From positions 59,963 through 123,962 of the IMG/VR virus record IMGVR_UViG_3300028393_000001: a DNA stretch of 64,000 nt; one strand, given 5' to 3'. The first letter of the stretch is position 1. Each line of letters begins with the position of its first letter. The DNA comes from a virus. Positions 55,679-64,000 of the stretch are shown one piece after another. Under the pieces are notes generated by a model. That model was given only the letters and a program-made list of their open reading frames with translations. It did no database searches and had not been told where the DNA came from. The position numbers and the translations under genes are program-made.

Positions 55679-57343
55679 TTAATATATTCCGCCGTCAACT
55701 GCTTTAATGGTTACGGTACCTGCTGTAACTGTAAAATCTGTTGTAGCAAAAGATGCTAGACCCAATACTGAGGTAGTAGCCGTTGGAATAGCGTTAGCTG
55801 TAACAGCAGTAACTAGACCTTTTGCATTTACAGTAATTGCTGGTACACTAGTTGAAGTACCAAAACTACCTACATTACTATTAACAGTTGCTAGGGTAAG
55901 TGCTAAGCTTGTTGTTCCTGAGCCAGTAGCATCACCAGAGGCTGTAATTGTCTGGTTATCTGTTAGGTATGCTACTGTAGAGGCCGCAGTTACTAAACCT
56001 TTAGCATTAACAGTAACATTATTAAATGTACCTGTGTTACTATTAACTGTAGCTAGGGTAACTGTTGCAGATACATTTGCTGTACCATCTACTGCGGTTA
56101 GTGTAGCTGTAGCATCGCCTGTTAAGCTTAGGTTACGAGCTGTTTCCCACTTATTTGTAGAAGAGGCAACACCGGTTATTGTACCGACAATATTACCGTA
56201 GATTGAACCGGAAGTGCGAATATCTTTATTAAATGACCAGCTATTATCAGCCGAAACATAGAGTATGGTAGCAGGGGTTGTAGGACCAACAACTGTTAGA
56301 CCAGCACCGTTAGCAGCAGCAGCCGTGGTAGCGTCTTTAGCTAAGATAATATTTAGGTCAGCTACAGCTATTGCTGTTGAATTAATTGTTGTTGTAGTAC
56401 CCTGAACTGTTAAGTTACCTGTAATTGTAGCATTACCGCTTACACTAATATTAGTGCTCGTAATGTCATCACTTGTAAGGGTACCATTTACTGTTACATT
56501 ATTAAATGTTACGTTATCTGTTATGCCGACAGCTTGTCCGATTGCAAAGCTAACTTGATTATTTGTAACTGTAGTATTTACACCAGTTCCGCCAGCAAAA
56601 GTTAAAGTATCAGTACCAACAGCTACTGTATCAGTTCCTGTGGTGCCGGCAATTGAAAGACTGCTTGAGATTGCAGCAGTAGTTACTGAAGTTACTAAAC
56701 CTTTAGCATTTACAGTAACTACTGGAATTGCTGTTGTCGAACCAAATGTACCTACATTAGAGTTAACCGTAGCTAGAGTAAGTGCAAGAGCTGATCCACT
56801 GTTAGTGCCGGTGGCATCGCCACTTGCTGTAATACTAGTAAGATAACTTACATTAGAAGCTGCAGTTACTAAACCTTTACCATTTACTGTGACGTTATTG
56901 AAGGTACCTGTGTTACTATTAACTGTAGCAAGTGTTGCTACAGCAGTTACATCCCCAGTACCATCAATTGATGGAGATGTATATGTAACATCACCTGTTA
57001 AACTAAGGGTACGCGCTGTAACCCATTTAGTAGCAGAACTAGCAACACCTGTTAAATTGGCTGTAATTGTACCAGCTGCAAAATTACCACTACTATCACG
57101 CTTGACTAAGGTTGAAATAGTGTTTAAATTAGTAGCCGCTGTAACCATATCGGTAAAATATTTACCACCAATTACTACGTGATTTACAGCATTTCCACTA
57201 GTTTCAGTTCCGGTACCAATGTACAGCCTATCTCCACCATTTGAACCATTATCAACTAATGCGGAATACGCTAATTCACCTGCACCTAATGTGCTTGGAT
57301 TACCCGAGGTTTCTGATCTTTTGATCTTAATTGTTGACGCCAT
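55679..57343 (-). CDS. Tail-fibre-type repeat protein
   Basis: 554 residues. Opens with the same kind of module (IKIKRSETSGNPSTLGAGEL then AYSALVDNG...LYIGTG). The body holds two copies of the unit NKWETARNLSLTGDATATLT...NVTVNAKGLVTAAS and blocks such as LALTLATVNSNVGTFG, typical of phage fibres built from shuffled modules. ATG after GGACATAAAATG on the minus strand. Ends in a short C-terminus (TVTIKAVDGGIY). Confidence 0.82.
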   Translation of the reverse strand: MASTIKIKRSETSGNPSTLGAGELAYSALVDNGSNGGDRLYIGTGTETSGNAVNHVVIGGKYFTDMVTAATNLNTISTLVKRDSSGNFAAGTITANLTGVASSATKWVTARTLSLTGDVTYTSPSIDGTGDVTAVATLATVNSNTGTFNNVTVNGKGLVTAASNVSYLTSITASGDATGTNSGSALALTLATVNSNVGTFGSTTAIPVVTVNAKGLVTSVTTAAISSSLSIAGTTGTDTVAVGTDTLTFAGGTGVNTTVTNNQVSFAIGQAVGITDNVTFNNVTVNGTLTSDDITSTNISVSGNATITGNLTVQGTTTTINSTAIAVADLNIILAKDATTAAAANGAGLTVVGPTTPATILYVSADNSWSFNKDIRTSGSIYGNIVGTITGVASSTNKWETARNLSLTGDATATLTAVDGTANVSATVTLATVNSNTGTFNNVTVNAKGLVTAASTVAYLTDNQTITASGDATGSGTTSLALTLATVNSNVGSFGTSTSVPAITVNAKGLVTAVTANAIPTATTSVLGLASFATTDFTVTAGTVTIKAVDGGIY

Positions 57344-57352
57344 TTTATGTCC

Positions 57353-57688
57353 TTAATATTGGCCACATTCAAAGGCCTGTTTTTCTAAAATTCTACTGGC
57401 TTTCCATTTTAGGTCAGAAGAACCGTATATTAGTAGTGCACCATCTGGTACACCTGATGAAAAGTCTACATCTAGTAGAGTTGAAACTGAGGTAGCTGCA
57501 GACTGACCAGCAGGGCCTTGGGGTCCCGGAACAGTAGATGCTGCTCCAGCTACACCTGGAGGACCTTGTGGTCCCTGAGTGGATGAAATTACAGGTTCCC
57601 TTACCTTAGTAATATAGGAAACTATATTAGTTGTATAATCTGTTACAGATTGTATAGTATTATTTGCTACGACAATATAATCAGTCAT
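57353..57688 (-). CDS. Short protein with a collagen-like segment
   Basis: 111 residues with STQGPQGPPGVAGAASTVPG and PQGPAG as short collagen-like runs in the middle. The start (MTDYIVVANNTIQSVTDYTT) is beta-rich and the end (LLIYGSSDLKWKASRILEKQ) is a small domain. Collagen runs in phage proteins usually trimerise fibres. Member of the fibre operon. Confidence 0.72.
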   Translation of the reverse strand: MTDYIVVANNTIQSVTDYTTNIVSYITKVREPVISSTQGPQGPPGVAGAASTVPGPQGPAGQSAATSVSTLLDVDFSSGVPDGALLIYGSSDLKWKASRILEKQAFECGQY

Positions 57689-57689
57689 C

Positions 57690-58280
57690 TTATCTTATTG
57701 CCTCCCTAGTTAAGGATATTATACCAGTACAAAAAGGTGTTACCTGTCCTCCACTAGAGGTAAGATTTAAACCGTAAACAGCAGTAGTAAAAGAAAAGGT
57801 ACTAGTAGTGGCTGCAGGTATATTTAATGTTATAGTCTTATTAGTATTGTTAATAACTATTTGACCATTTGTGGTACTAAGTTCTTGAATTACAGTAGTA
57901 CTATCAATACTTTCACGTATCTGCATACGTCCAGTGTATCCTGTTAAGTTAATAGGAGTATTGTACTCTAATATACCTCCACCAGTATAGGCTTTAAATC
58001 CTATACTATTTATGTCATTAATAGTAACAGTATTAGTAGTTAAACTAGATACTTGATAATATTCCTCATTATTGTTTAAATCCGTCATACCTAGTATATT
58101 AGTAAATTTTACACGCCAATTTAATGGTACACCATGAGCTGGCGCAGTTACTACTATAGGAGCAGATCTACTTGCATCTGTAATAGGTATATAAGTTTTA
58201 TATTCGGATTCCCAACGTAATTCTTCATTAAACGTCGTCCCTTGATATATAGTAAAATTTATTCTTGCAGGTGTTGTCAT
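57690..58280 (-). CDS. Baseplate/fibre-associated protein
   Basis: 196 residues: MTTPARINFTIYQGTTFNEE then RWESEYK...PINLTGYTGRMQIRESIDST, a beta-sandwich pattern of the BppU-like N-terminal domain of fibre-attachment proteins (I-x-x-G-x-x-F...L-x-G...M-x-I-R). Likely holds a fibre to the baseplate. Coupled to its neighbour by one base. Confidence 0.7.
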   Translation of the reverse strand: MTTPARINFTIYQGTTFNEELRWESEYKTYIPITDASRSAPIVVTAPAHGVPLNWRVKFTNILGMTDLNNNEEYYQVSSLTTNTVTINDINSIGFKAYTGGGILEYNTPINLTGYTGRMQIRESIDSTTVIQELSTTNGQIVINNTNKTITLNIPAATTSTFSFTTAVYGLNLTSSGGQVTPFCTGIISLTREAIR

Positions 58281-58630
58281 TACACTCCTCCTGTATTAAC
58301 GCTATGCGACATTACTATATGTAATCTAGCAATCTCTTTATTAAGATTAGATATTTCTAGTTGCAGTTTCTGATTTTCTAAGGTAAGGTCAGTTAACTGC
58401 TGACTCAAACGAATGAGCTCTGCCTGTAATTTTCCAACTTCAGTGGAAAAGGCAGTATTTTGTACATTCATGCGCTCTAATTCGGTTTGCATAATTTTTA
58501 ATAAATTACTCTCTGCCGAATTGCTTTTCCAGTTTTTGATTATCAGCTGTATTCCAACTGCTAAACTTATTGTGGCTAATATAAAAGCTGTAAATAAACT
58601 TGACGTGTTATTTAAATCTATAATTTCCAT
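58280..58630 (-). CDS. Membrane-anchored coiled-coil protein
   Basis: 116 residues: a membrane segment (LFTAFILATISLAVGIQLII) and then a leucine-rich coiled coil (LQAELIRLSQQLTDLTLENQ). Unlike its downstream neighbours it is not fibre-like. First gene behind the consensus leftward promoter at 58693. Role unknown. Confidence 0.7.
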   Translation of the reverse strand: MEIIDLNNTSSLFTAFILATISLAVGIQLIIKNWKSNSAESNLLKIMQTELERMNVQNTAFSTEVGKLQAELIRLSQQLTDLTLENQKLQLEISNLNKEIARLHIVMSHSVNTGGV

Positions 58631-58692
58631 AAGGCGTTCCTTTAAATATGTAATTTAGGCACAAATTTTAGACGCCTATATGATTTTGTTCT

Positions 58693-58721
58693 ATTATATC
58701 ACGTTGGCACTACTATGTCAA
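58693..58721 (-). promoter_or_regulatory. Consensus sigma70 promoter (leftward)
   Basis: On the minus strand TTGACA exactly (58721-58716), 17-bp spacer, TATAAT exactly (58698-58693), 63 bp before the ATG at 58630. It drives the fibre operon and the giant gene. Confidence 0.93.
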
Positions 58722-58722
58722 G

Positions 58723-58770
58723 ATAAAAAAATTCCCGCCCCCCTATTTCTAAGGAGCGGGATATTTTTTA
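58723..58770 (-). terminator. Intrinsic terminator (leftward)
   Basis: On the minus strand TCCCGCTCCTTA / TAGGGGGGCGGGA stem with loop GAAA, then ATTTTTTT. It ends the fibre transcript just before the next promoter. Confidence 0.93.
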
Positions 58771-58783
58771 TAATTTGTTAATA

Positions 58784-59794
58784 TTAGAATGTTATTGACC
58801 AAGTACCTACAGTTTTCCATGCATATATTCTAAAATCAGTATCAGTATATTCTATAGGTGAGCCTGTGTAGGAAGCAGGTGCTGGGTAATCTTTTGGATA
58901 CTTTATAATGACAACGCCAGAACCACCAGCACCACCGTTTCTAGCATAAGAACCACCACCACCACCACCAGAGCTATTGGATGCGGCCCCCTGAGTACCG
59001 GCGCCTGCGCTGTATACCATTACACTTGTACTAGGGTAGGCAGCAGGTCCCTCATAATATTCTCCCTGGCCACCACCTCCAAGCCCTCCAATACCTTTAT
59101 AATTACTACCATAATAAATATAAGTGGCACTACCGCCACCACCACCACCAAAATAAGGATTACCATATCCACCAACATTCATCTGGCCAACTTTAAGTGT
59201 GTCGTTAGCTGTGCGGTCCAGCCAAGCAACGTAGGTACCGGCTCCACCTGCGCCACCTGCAGCGTTCGCTGTTCCAATACCACCTCCACCACCACCTCCA
59301 CCAGCACTACCACCTGTTGCAACAGATCCGCCATTTATACCAGTACCAGCTCCATAACCACCATTATTACCTTGACCAGAAACTCCAAGTCCGCGTCCCA
59401 AGTAGGAGCCAGAAGAGGCACCACCACCAGAGCCACCATTTGCACCACTTGTAGTGGTTGTAGCATTGCGCCCGGCTCCTCCACCTCCGCCAAATGCGGT
59501 AATTATTGAAAATACTGAATTATCGCCATTTGTACCAGTACCAGCTGTATAACCACCAGACCCGCCCGCGCCTACAATAACAGGATATTCAATACCAGAA
59601 TCAATAGCAAATGAGGTACCTTGAAGTACACCACCACCACCACCACCAGCGCCGGATGCTACTGTTGCTGTAGCAGCATAGTTAGTGCCACCTCCTCCAC
59701 CTCCTCCAGCAACTACTAGATAGTAAACACTAGGAGTTTTGTTTGAACTTGAACTAAGAGCAGTAATTATTGAAATTGATGAAAGTCTTGACAT
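58784..59794 (-). CDS. Glycine-rich tail-tip adhesin
   Basis: 336 residues. Long Gly runs (VVAGGGGGGGTNYAATATVA; SGAGGGGGGV; AGGAGGAGTYVAW) alternate with short hydrophobic turns, ending in GGAGGSGVVIIKYPKDYPAP and a small beta module (YTDTDFRIYAWKTVGTWSIT). This is the layout of Gly-rich receptor-binding tips such as the gp38-type adhesins and their tail-fibre relatives. Receptor unknown. Confidence 0.82.
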   Translation of the reverse strand: MSRLSSISIITALSSSSNKTPSVYYLVVAGGGGGGGTNYAATATVASGAGGGGGGVLQGTSFAIDSGIEYPVIVGAGGSGGYTAGTGTNGDNSVFSIITAFGGGGGAGRNATTTTSGANGGSGGGASSGSYLGRGLGVSGQGNNGGYGAGTGINGGSVATGGSAGGGGGGGGIGTANAAGGAGGAGTYVAWLDRTANDTLKVGQMNVGGYGNPYFGGGGGGSATYIYYGSNYKGIGGLGGGGQGEYYEGPAAYPSTSVMVYSAGAGTQGAASNSSGGGGGGSYARNGGAGGSGVVIIKYPKDYPAPASYTGSPIEYTDTDFRIYAWKTVGTWSITF

Positions 59795-59795
59795 A

Positions 59796-62700
59796 TTATG
59801 CGTACGAAGTTAAGCCGCCTATTACAGTCCATGTACTAGGGGTTGTTTGAATAAAGGATAGAGACATCAAATTAACTCTACTAGCTGTACCATTGGGAGT
59901 TACAGCATTCTGCCATTTTATTGTCTGCGCTACTGTATTAATTGTTATACTAGAAGGTAAATAAACTGTTCCTCCTTGTACCATTATTAAAGTAACATTA
60001 CTTATGTAACCCGCAGTAGTTGGTATATTGGTAAAATTTGCAACAAAAGTTGCAGTAATACTAGGAAAATAAAAAATAGATGATTGACTATAATCTAATT
60101 GTACTGAACCAGAAACTATTGTTGGAGTAGTATAACTTTCTTGAAATGCCCCTGATGTAACTATACCTGTAAAAGTAGGAGAAGCTTTTGGCGCTCTTAA
60201 ATTTATTGCAGTATTAGTTGCTGTACTAACTGGTTTATCTAAGTCAGAAGTATTATCTACATTAGCTAAGTTAACCATTGATTTAGTAATATTACTTGTA
60301 TAGGCAACTGTACCACCCGTACTAAAATTAACTGAACTTGCATCAGTACCTGTAAATGTTAAGGTATTACTTACAGTAAGAATTTTATCATTAGCAATAG
60401 TTAGGGTAGAACCAGATGCTGGGGCAGTAATTGTTACTTTATTAATTGTAGTAGCTGAGGCAACACCCAGCGTTGGTGTTACTAATGCTGGACTTGTAGC
60501 AAATACTAATGAGCCAGTGCCTGTTTCATCTGATATAATACTCAGTAATTCTGAGGAAGTAGTAGCAGCAAATGCTGATAACTTATTACTTGTATAAGCA
60601 ACTGTACCACCAGTACCAAAAGCAACTGAACTTAGATCAGTACCTGTAAATGTTAGGGTATTATTTACAGTAAGAATTTTATCATTAGCAATAGTTAATG
60701 TAGAACCAAGTGAGGGAGTAGTAATTGTTACTTTATTAATTGTAGTAGCTGAGGCAACACCAAGTGTTGGTGTTACTAATGCTGGACTTGTAGCAAACAC
60801 TAATGATCCAGTGCCTGTTTCATCTGATATAATACTAGCTAATTCTGCTGAAGTAGTAGCAGCAAATGCTGATAGTTTACTACCTGTATATACAACAGTA
60901 CCACCAGTACCAAAAGCAACTGAACTTGCATCAGTACCTGTAAATGTTAGGGTATTACTTGCTGTTAATGTTTTACCCTCTGCAATAGTTAGGGTAGAAC
61001 CAGTCGCTGGAGCAGTAATTGTTACTTTATTAATTGTAGTAGCTGAGGCAACACCCAGCGTTGGTGTTACTAATGCTGGACTTGTAGCAAATACTAATGA
61101 GCCAGTGCCTGTTTCATCTGATATAATACTCAGTAATTCTGAGGAAGTAGTAGCAGCAAATGCTGATAACTTATTACTTGTATAAGCAACTGTACCACCA
61201 GTACCAAAAGCAACTGAACTTAGATCAGTACCTGTAAATGTTAGGGTATTACTTGCTGTTAATGTTTTACCCTCTGCAATAGTTAGGGTAGAACCAGTCG
61301 CTGGAGCAGTAATTGTTACTTTATTAATTGTAGTAGCTGAGGCAACACCAAGTGTTGGTGTTATTAGTGTTGGACTTGTAGCAAACACTAATGATCCAGT
61401 GCCTGTTTCATCTGATATAATACTAGCTAATTCTGCTGAAGTAGTAGCAGCAAATGCACTAAGTTTATTGCTTGTTGTGGCTAATGTGCCACTAGTTGGC
61501 AGTATTAGTGATGTAATACCTGTTACAGTAAATGTTGTATCAAATGCACCGCTAGTAGTTAAATTACCTCCTAAAGTAATAGTCTTATTAGTGTTAGCTA
61601 CGCCAGTGCCGCCGTATTGACCAGAAATAATTGTACCTTGCCAAGTACCGGTACCTATTGTAGCAACACTAGTTAGGCTGGAAGTAATAACACCTGAACC
61701 AAGTGTTGTTCCACTTAATACATCAATACCAGCAATCTTAAATGTTTTACCAGCTACAACATTAAAAGGTTCTGAAGAAGTCCAGCCATTTGAGGCACTC
61801 CAAGTAATATATTTATCCGTTGTACCTTTAAGAGTAATACCACCACCTATGGCAGTTACATCTGTTGGGCTAGCTGTGTCGCCTAAGGTAATATTAATAT
61901 CATCTACAGAAACAGTAGTAGCATTAATAGTTGTTAGTGTACCATTAACAATAAAGTTACCACTAATTGTTAAATCATTATTAATTGTTGTAGTACCAGA
62001 ACTTGCACCAATGCTTAATGCTGTTGCAGCACCGAAGGCATTAATAGTAGTTGCAGTTGTATTCAATAATGCAAAATTTGTACTTGGCGTAGTTAATGAT
62101 GTAGTAATTGTTGGACTTGTACCAAATACTAATGAGCCAGTGCCTGTTTCATCTGATATAATACTAGCTAATTCTGAGGAAGTGGTACCAGCAAATGCTG
62201 ATAACTTATTACTTGTATAGGCAACTGTACCACCCGTACTAAAATTAACTGAACTTGCATCCGTACCTGTAAATGTTAAGGTATTACTTGCTGTTAGTGT
62301 TTTACCCTCTGCAATAGTTAGTGTAGAACCCGTTGCTGGAGCAGTAATTGTTACTCTGTTAATTGTAGTAGCTGAGGCAACACCAAGTGTTGGTGTTGTT
62401 AGTGTTGGGCTTGCTGAAAACACTAATGATCCGGAACCTGTTTCATCTGATATAATACTAGCTAATTCTGAGGAAGTAGTAGCAGCATGTACTGATAACT
62501 TATTACCTGTATAGGCAACAGTACCACCTGTACTAAAATTAACTGAACTTAGATCAGTACCTGTAAATGTTAGGGTATTGCTTGCTGTTAATGTTTTACC
62601 CTCTGCAATAGTTAGGGTAGAGCCAGTTGCTGGAGCAGTAATAGCTACTTTATTAATTGTAGTAGCTGAGGCAACACCAAGTGTTGGTGTTACTAATGTT

Positions 62701-64000
62701 GGAGAAGTTAAAGTTGCAGAATTTAAAGTTGGACTTGTAGCAAATACTAGTGCTCCACTACCTGTCTCATCGCTAATTACACCGGCTAATTCTGAGGAAG
62801 TAGTAGCAGCAAATACTGATAATTTACTACCTGTATATACAACAGTACCACCTGTACTAAAATTAACTGAACTTAGATCAGTACCTGTAAATGCTAGAGT
62901 ATTATTTATGGTAAGAGTTTTATTATCAGCAATAGTTAGTATAGAACCAGATGCTGGGGTAGTAATTGTTACTTTATTAATTGTAGTAGCTGAGGCAACA
63001 CCAAGTGTTGGTGTTACTAATGTTGGAGAATTTAAAGTTGGGCTTGCTGAAAACACTAATGAGCCAGAGCCTGTTTCATCACTAATTATACCTAGTAGTT
63101 CAGCTGATGTAGTAGAGGCAAATGCTGATAACTTATTAGCTGTATAGGCAACAGTACCACCCGTACTAAAATTAACTGAACTTGCATCCGTACCTGTAAA
63201 TGTTAAGGTATTACTTGCTGTTAGTGTTTTACCCTCTGCAATAGTTAGGGTAGAGCCAGTTGCTGGAGCAGTAATAGCTACTTTATTAATTGTAGTAGCT
63301 GTGGCAACACCCAGCGTTGGTGTTACTAATACAGGGCTTGTAGCAAGAACATTAGTACCAGTACCAGTAACTGTGGTAAATCCATCAAATGATGCGTACC
63401 AAGATGCTGCCGAAGTCCCTGTAATTGCTGTTACTGTAAAAGTAGCAGAAGTGCTTGGCGGTACTAATAAGATAGTGTTTAATCCACTACTTTGTACAGT
63501 TATGCTACCAGTACTATTATTTACAATTTGATATTGTTGGCCAGTTATTAATGTACTTGTAATTGGAAGTACTACAATTTGTGTTGCAGTACCCGTAAAA
63601 TATTGTTGATAATTACTGGAATTAGTTAACGTAGTAGTTAATGTATTAGTTATAGTAGTACTATACCCATTAATAGTACTTTTACTTGAAATTATATTTG
63701 CACTAATATCCGCTGCTGATAGAGTGCCAGTAAACGTTGGGCTTGCTGAAAACACTAATGATCCCGTACCTGTTTCATCACTAATTATACTAGCTAATTC
63801 TGAGGAAGTAGTAGCAGCATGTACTGATAACTTATTAGCTGTATAGGCAACAGTACCACCCGTACTAAAATTAACTGAACTTAGATCAGTACCTGTAAAT
63901 GTTAGGGTATTGCTTGCTGTTAATGTTTTACCCTCTGCAATAGTTAGGGTAGAGCCAGTTGCTGGAGCAGTAATAGCTACTTTATTAATTGTAGTAGCTG
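59796..64000 (-). CDS. Repeat-built tail-fibre protein, 5' end beyond the window
   Basis: The frame is open to the right edge (about 1,400 residues visible), so the gene starts outside; the GTG at 63755 that reads as MFSASPTF is internal. It is made of a 98-residue unit (ATTINKVTITAPATGSTLTI; AEGKTLTASNTLTFTG; TGGTVAYTSNKLSAFAATTS; SIISDETGTGSLVF) repeated many times, with an inserted segment LTTPSTNFALLNTTATTINA...TVSVDDINITLGD. The C-terminus (SLSFIQTTPSTWTVIGGL) is typical of fibre ends. Likely a long tail fibre. Confidence 0.87.
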   Translation of the reverse strand, partial: ATTINKVAITAPATGSTLTIAEGKTLTASNTLTFTGTDLSSVNFSTGGTVAYTANKLSVHAATTSSELASIISDETGTGSLVFSASPTFTGTLSAADISANIISSKSTINGYSTTITNTLTTTLTNSSNYQQYFTGTATQIVVLPITSTLITGQQYQIVNNSTGSITVQSSGLNTILLVPPSTSATFTVTAITGTSAASWYASFDGFTTVTGTGTNVLATSPVLVTPTLGVATATTINKVAITAPATGSTLTIAEGKTLTASNTLTFTGTDASSVNFSTGGTVAYTANKLSAFASTTSAELLGIISDETGSGSLVFSASPTLNSPTLVTPTLGVASATTINKVTITTPASGSILTIADNKTLTINNTLAFTGTDLSSVNFSTGGTVVYTGSKLSVFAATTSSELAGVISDETGSGALVFATSPTLNSATLTSPTLVTPTLGVASATTINKVAITAPATGSTLTIAEGKTLTASNTLTFTGTDLSSVNFSTGGTVAYTGNKLSVHAATTSSELASIISDETGSGSLVFSASPTLTTPTLGVASATTINRVTITAPATGSTLTIAEGKTLTASNTLTFTGTDASSVNFSTGGTVAYTSNKLSAFAGTTSSELASIISDETGTGSLVFGTSPTITTSLTTPSTNFALLNTTATTINAFGAATALSIGASSGTTTINNDLTISGNFIVNGTLTTINATTVSVDDINITLGDTASPTDVTAIGGGITLKGTTDKYITWSASNGWTSSEPFNVVAGKTFKIAGIDVLSGTTLGSGVITSSLTSVATIGTGTWQGTIISGQYGGTGVANTNKTITLGGNLTTSGAFDTTFTVTGITSLILPTSGTLATTSNKLSAFAATTSAELASIISDETGTGSLVFATSPTLITPTLGVASATTINKVTITAPATGSTLTIAEGKTLTASNTLTFTGTDLSSVAFGTGGTVAYTSNKLSAFAATTSSELLSIISDETGTGSLVFATSPALVTPTLGVASATTINKVTITAPATGSTLTIAEGKTLTASNTLTFTGTDASSVAFGTGGTVVYTGSKLSAFAATTSAELASIISDETGTGSLVFATSPALVTPTLGVASATTINKVTITTPSLGSTLTIANDKILTVNNTLTFTGTDLSSVAFGTGGTVAYTSNKLSAFAATTSSELLSIISDETGTGSLVFATSPALVTPTLGVASATTINKVTITAPASGSTLTIANDKILTVSNTLTFTGTDASSVNFSTGGTVAYTSNITKSMVNLANVDNTSDLDKPVSTATNTAINLRAPKASPTFTGIVTSGAFQESYTTPTIVSGSVQLDYSQSSIFYFPSITATFVANFTNIPTTAGYISNVTLIMVQGGTVYLPSSITINTVAQTIKWQNAVTPNGTASRVNLMSLSFIQTTPSTWTVIGGLTSYA
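60250..64000 (-). repeat. 294-bp tandem coding repeats in the fibre gene
   Basis: Units of 98 codons recur with near-identical DNA; CTCAGTAATTCTGAGGAAGT at 60541 and again at 61129 are 588 bp (two units) apart. Divergent units and one non-repeat insert near 61450-62120 break the array. Confidence 0.88.

Noticed and set aside
63753-63755. Start of the fibre gene at GTG 63755
   Set aside because: The frame is open and repeat-homologous to the right edge (ISDETGTGSLVFSAS pattern), so the true start lies outside the window.
60250-64000. CRISPR array
   Set aside because: The repeats are 294-bp coding units with no unique spacers.

Overview
The window is one 64 kb piece of a tailed double-stranded DNA phage genome, AT-rich (my impression, not computed). 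Gene density, many small overlapping genes, a large tRNA bank, a complete phage replication module and a leftward structural/lysis block all support this. Lysis genes of Gram-negative type (holin-like protein, GH19 endolysin, i-spanin with an embedded lipoprotein o-spanin) point to a Gram-negative host. The permuted tmRNA with a tag ending ALAA and the ROSE-like thermometer fit a proteobacterium; a betaproteobacterial host is only an inference.

Layout. 1-9.2 kb (rightward): end of a Dps gene, then 21 tRNA genes mixed with small unknown genes, a DNA cytosine methyltransferase, a small heat-shock protein and a circularly permuted, two-piece-type tmRNA (3.3-3.7 kb). The tRNAs cover Ala, Arg, Asn, Asp, Cys, Gln, Gly x2, His, Ile, Leu, Lys, three with anticodon CAT (one an initiator), Phe, Ser x2, Thr, Trp and Val; no Glu, Pro or Tyr tRNA is seen. 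Several tRNA junctions are closed by long helices, and 5.72-6.03 kb holds an unassigned structured RNA region. 9.2-29.6 kb (rightward): nucleotide and replication genes in an order like phage T5: glutaredoxin, PC4-like protein, split NAD-dependent ligase (two genes), HTH protein, DnaB-type helicase, primase, family A DNA polymerase, SF2 helicase, SSB-like protein, SbcD/SbcC-type nuclease, PD-(D/E)XK nuclease, 5'-3' exonuclease, dUTPase, class II (B12) ribonucleotide reductase, then a free-standing GIY-YIG endonuclease. 29.6-64 kb (leftward): small wall or fibre decoration proteins, an Fe/Mn superoxide dismutase, PhoH, the lysis cassette, a single 5,286-residue repeat protein with two LamG-like domains, and tail-fibre type proteins ending in a repeat-built fibre gene that runs off the right edge.

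Regulation visible: ten rightward or leftward promoters of the form TTGNNN-17 bp-TATAAT plus one exact TTGACA-17-TATAAT on each strand among them, several intrinsic terminators including a convergent one at 29.6 kb, a ROSE-like RNA thermometer before the small heat-shock gene, and an RNA hairpin that should hide the start codon of the homing endonuclease only in read-through transcripts. Taken together the phage appears to carry its own translation kit (tRNAs, initiator tRNA, tmRNA), its own replication machinery and an oxidative/heat stress kit (Dps, SOD, glutaredoxin, Hsp20). Capsid, packaging and most tail genes are not in this window.
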